Positions 61,383-64,000 of a stretch of DNA of 64,000 nt are shown one piece after another. Below the pieces are notes generated by a model. It worked only from the letters and a program-made list of their open reading frames with translations. It was not told the origin of the DNA and ran no database searches. The position numbers were made by a program, and so were the translations under genes. This DNA comes from G963556115 sp963667375. GTDB taxonomy: Bacteria > Planctomycetota > SZUA-567. Numbering within the stretch: position 1 is the first letter of the stretch; each line of letters begins with the position of its first letter. The DNA is taken from positions 868,001 to 932,000 of the forward strand of contig OY763323.1 of assembly GCA_963667375.1 (NCBI GenBank), written 5' to 3'.

Positions 61383-63821
61383 ATGTCAAATAAAGAATAT
61401 GGCTCCGATTCAATCAAGGCTTTAAAAGGATTAGAGGCAGTTCGTAAAAGACCCGGTATGTATATTGGTGATACAGGACCTAGAGGATTGCATCATTTAA
61501 TATGGGAGGTTGTTGATAATTCCATTGATGAAGCAATGGCTGGTTATGCAAAAAACATCAGTGTATACGTTAATTTAGATGGATCAATAACAATCTGTGA
61601 CGATGGACGTGGTATTCCGGTAGGTTGGAATAAAGAGAATAATATAAATTCACTTACTCTTGTTTTGACAGTTTTACATGCAGGCGGTAAATTTGATCAT
61701 GATAGTTATAAAGTATCCGGTGGTCTGCATGGAGTGGGTGTTTCTTGTGTTAATGCGCTATCTGCATGGTTAGAAGCAGAGGTATATAGAGATGGTAAAA
61801 TCTGGTATCAAAGATTTGAAAGAGGTAATCCTGTAACCGAAGTTGAAGAGCGTGGTACAACCAAGATGCGCGGAACAAAAATTACGTTTTTTCCAGATGA
61901 AGAAATATTCAAAGAAACTATTAATTTTAAATATGATACTATTGTCACACGATTAAGAGAATTGGCTTTTCTTAATAAAGGTATCAAAATAGATGTTAAT
62001 GATAAGCGTGTTGATAATGCTAAAGATTCATTCAAGTATGATGGTGGTCTAATAAGTTATATTGAATTCTTAAATGAAAATCAGACAGCTATTCATAAAG
62101 AAGTAGTTTATATTGAAGGAAAAGATGAAGAAAATAATTTTGAAATTGAAATAGCTTTTCAATATAACGAGGGTTATTCAGAAACCTGTATCGGATATAC
62201 AAATAATATTACTAATCCTGGTGGCGGAACGCATTTATCCGGATTTAGAAGTGCTTTAACTAGAACCATAAATAACTGGGGTAAAAAAAATAAAGTAATA
62301 AAAGATAAGGATCCAGCTATAACCGGTGATGATAGCAGAGAAGGACTCGCAGCGGTTATTTCTGCAAGAGTACCTGATCCACAGTTTGAAGGTCAGACAA
62401 AAGATAAACTTGGTAATAGAGAGGTTGAAGGATTTGTTCAAAAAGTAGTTAATGAAGAACTCGGTACTTATTTTGAAGAAAATCCGGTGTTAGCTAAAAA
62501 AATTATTAAACGAGCAGTCGATGCTGCTATAGCTAGAACTGCTGCCAGAAAAGCTCGAGATCAGGCAAGAAGAAAGAATGCTTTATCAGGTGGCGGACTT
62601 CCCGGCAAACTTGCAGATTGTATTTCAAAAGATAAAGATTCTACAGAATTATATCTGGTTGAGGGAGATTCCGCAGGTGGTTCAGCAAAAATGGGAAGAG
62701 ATAGTAGAATTCAGGCTATTCTACCATTAAAAGGAAAAATATTAAATGTTGAAAAAGCAAGACTTGATAAGATGCTCGGGCATTCTGAAGTCTCTGCTAT
62801 TATAACAGCTTTGGGGACAGGTATCGGGTCAGAAGAATTTGATCTGGATAAACTACGTTATAATAAATGTATAATAATGTGTGATGCGGATGTTGATGGA
62901 AGCCACATTAGAACATTATTGTTAACATTCTTTTTTAGACATATGCCGAAGTTGATAGAAAATGGGAATTTGTATGTAGCTTGCCCGCCACTATATCAGG
63001 TTAAAAAAGGAAAAAAAATTCAATATGTACTTTCAGATGAGGAGATGGATAGTACATTGAGTAAACTCGGTATTGAGGGAACAACTCTTGAATATAGAAC
63101 CGAAGATATATTTAAACTAGAAAACGATAAGTTTATAGAATTACTCAAAGTTATTAAAAAGGTAGATGGTTTTATAAAAATTCTTCATCGAAGAGGAATA
63201 ACTTTACAAGAAGCATTAAAATTGCGTGAACAGTATGGTCGTTTCCCTAAATATAAAATATTATTAAATAATGATGAACAGTATTTTATTAGTGATCAGG
63301 AATTAAATCTGTATATTCATGAAAATGAAGAAAAAGGACTTATTGAAAATACACTCGAAGAAGATGTTACTGTAACTGCAAGTGATATAACAGAAAAAAC
63401 ATTACTGCAAACAGAATATCTGTTTGTAGATGATTTCGAAAAAACCCTTAATAAACTTAATGAATATAATTTTAAAGCTGAGCATTTTATCTTACCTGAG
63501 AATATAGCAGAAGAAGGTAAGTTTGTTTTGATTAATAATGGAGTAGAAGAACATTTTCTAACGTTGCATGAAATACTTGAAGGTGTAAAAACTTTAGGAG
63601 AAAAAGGACTAGAAATACAACGTTATAAAGGTTTGGGTGAAATGGATCCGGAGCAATTATGGGAAACAACCATGGATCCAGAAAGACGTACGCTTATGAA
63701 GGTAACTATAGATGATGCAATAAAAGCAAGTCAATTATTTTCATTATTAATGGGTGAAATAGTAGAACCCAGACGTAAATTTATAGAAAAATATGCTCTT
63801 GATGCTCAACTAGATGTTTAA
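61383..63821 (+). CDS. gyrB: DNA gyrase subunit B
   Basis: An 812-residue ATPase subunit of gyrase. GHKL ATPase: 'VRKRPGMYIGDTGPRGLHHL', 'EVVDNSIDEAMAGYAKNI', 'HAGGKFDHDSYKVSGGLHGV'. TOPRIM: 'LYLVEGDSAGGSAKMGRDSR' and 'IIMCDADVDGSHIRTLLLTF'. Length above 800 reflects the ~165-residue insert in the TOPRIM/C-terminal part typical of Gram-negative GyrB (about 540-700 here). 'QRYKGLGEMDPEQLWETTMD' then PERRTL closes the protein. RBS AAAGGAAA. gyrA follows after 28 bases in the same operon. Confidence 0.98.
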   Translation: MSNKEYGSDSIKALKGLEAVRKRPGMYIGDTGPRGLHHLIWEVVDNSIDEAMAGYAKNISVYVNLDGSITICDDGRGIPVGWNKENNINSLTLVLTVLHAGGKFDHDSYKVSGGLHGVGVSCVNALSAWLEAEVYRDGKIWYQRFERGNPVTEVEERGTTKMRGTKITFFPDEEIFKETINFKYDTIVTRLRELAFLNKGIKIDVNDKRVDNAKDSFKYDGGLISYIEFLNENQTAIHKEVVYIEGKDEENNFEIEIAFQYNEGYSETCIGYTNNITNPGGGTHLSGFRSALTRTINNWGKKNKVIKDKDPAITGDDSREGLAAVISARVPDPQFEGQTKDKLGNREVEGFVQKVVNEELGTYFEENPVLAKKIIKRAVDAAIARTAARKARDQARRKNALSGGGLPGKLADCISKDKDSTELYLVEGDSAGGSAKMGRDSRIQAILPLKGKILNVEKARLDKMLGHSEVSAIITALGTGIGSEEFDLDKLRYNKCIIMCDADVDGSHIRTLLLTFFFRHMPKLIENGNLYVACPPLYQVKKGKKIQYVLSDEEMDSTLSKLGIEGTTLEYRTEDIFKLENDKFIELLKVIKKVDGFIKILHRRGITLQEALKLREQYGRFPKYKILLNNDEQYFISDQELNLYIHENEEKGLIENTLEEDVTVTASDITEKTLLQTEYLFVDDFEKTLNKLNEYNFKAEHFILPENIAEEGKFVLINNGVEEHFLTLHEILEGVKTLGEKGLEIQRYKGLGEMDPEQLWETTMDPERRTLMKVTIDDAIKASQLFSLLMGEIVEPRRKFIEKYALDAQLDV

Positions 63822-63849
63822 AATAAAATTTTAAAGCGGAAGAATATAA

Positions 63850-64000
63850 ATGAGTGAAGATATAAATGAAATTACCACAAGTGGTATTAAAGAATTATCA
63901 ATTGAAGATGAATTGAAAAATAGTTATCTGACATATTCTATGAGTGTAATTGTATCTCGTGCATTGCCCGATGTTCGCGATGGTATGAAACCGGTTCATA
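63850..64000 (+). CDS. gyrA: DNA gyrase subunit A, N-terminal part (continues beyond window)
   Basis: Frame open from ATG 63850 to the last base (50 codons). The product begins MSEDINEITTSGIKELSIED and runs through 'SYLTYSMSVIVSRALPDVRD' to GMKPVH, the conserved start of GyrA. The catalytic Tyr lies beyond the window. In the same operon as gyrB, 28 bases upstream. Confidence 0.97.
   Translation, partial: MSEDINEITTSGIKELSIEDELKNSYLTYSMSVIVSRALPDVRDGMKPVH

Noticed and set aside
1..64000. CRISPR array, insertion sequence or prophage
   Set aside because: No regularly spaced direct repeats, no transposase or integrase frames, and no phage structural genes were seen. The scpA repeats are coding and diverged.

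Overview
This 64 kb window comes from the chromosome of a Gram-negative, fairly AT-rich bacterium and runs into its replication origin. Double-membrane physiology is indicated by two RND pump/adaptor pairs, SpoU-independent envelope genes such as pssA/psd, and secreted Ser/Thr-kinase sensor parts. Several features fit the PVC superphylum (for example Lentisphaerota-like lineages): a Ser/Thr kinase with DWG in place of DFG, LL-diaminopimelate aminotransferase, a membrane pyrophosphatase, and an SSS symporter with its small accessory protein. This placement is an inference and was not tested by any search.

Layout. 1-3.9 kb: the 3' end of rpoN (sigma-54), a soluble sensor kinase, and an oversized scpA on the other strand. 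4.2-6.8 kb: a MarC-type membrane protein, an SGNH hydrolase and two methyltransferases. 7-20.6 kb: an Na+/H+-type pyrophosphatase, two RND pump/adaptor pairs and a U32 peptidase-family protein. 20.8-33.9 kb: hisC, a Ser/Thr kinase, a Na+/solute symporter with its small partner, a Nif11-like small protein, mfd, cobU, a phosphoesterase, an ABC-F ATPase and tpiA. 34.1 kb: tRNA-Tyr. 34.7-48.4 kb: a complete urea module, urtABCDE then ureAB(fused)-C-F-G-D, followed directly by a two-component pair. 48.5-58.2 kb: a SprA-like HEXXH protein, thyX, a cupin, LL-DAP aminotransferase, a sigma-54 activator/EAL/dus operon, rsmI, a YkgJ-type protein, pssA and psd. 58.2-64 kb: the origin region with two exact parS sites, then dnaA, dnaN, dciA(DUF721), gyrB and the start of gyrA.

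How the genes fit together. The urea module imports urea by ABC transport and hydrolyses it to ammonia. A sigma-54-like promoter before urtA and rpoN in the same window suggest nitrogen control. The origin block brings together initiation (DnaA), the sliding clamp, the helicase loader DciA, gyrase and two parS centromere sites. In hand-counted lines the G/C strand bias flips between psd and dnaA, which places the origin there.

The most unusual object is scpA. A normal condensin-kleisin domain of about 265 residues is followed in frame by about 650 residues that resolve into seven diverged tandem units of about 100 residues. I know of no such extension on ScpA. Other points of interest are a response regulator whose AAA+ domain has lost the sigma-54 contact loop and Walker B, a base-composition switch inside urtB-urtC, a urease cluster without ureE but with a 14-histidine UreG tail, a possible leader-peptide/terminator arrangement before hppA, and a sigma-54 activator-EAL-dus operon.
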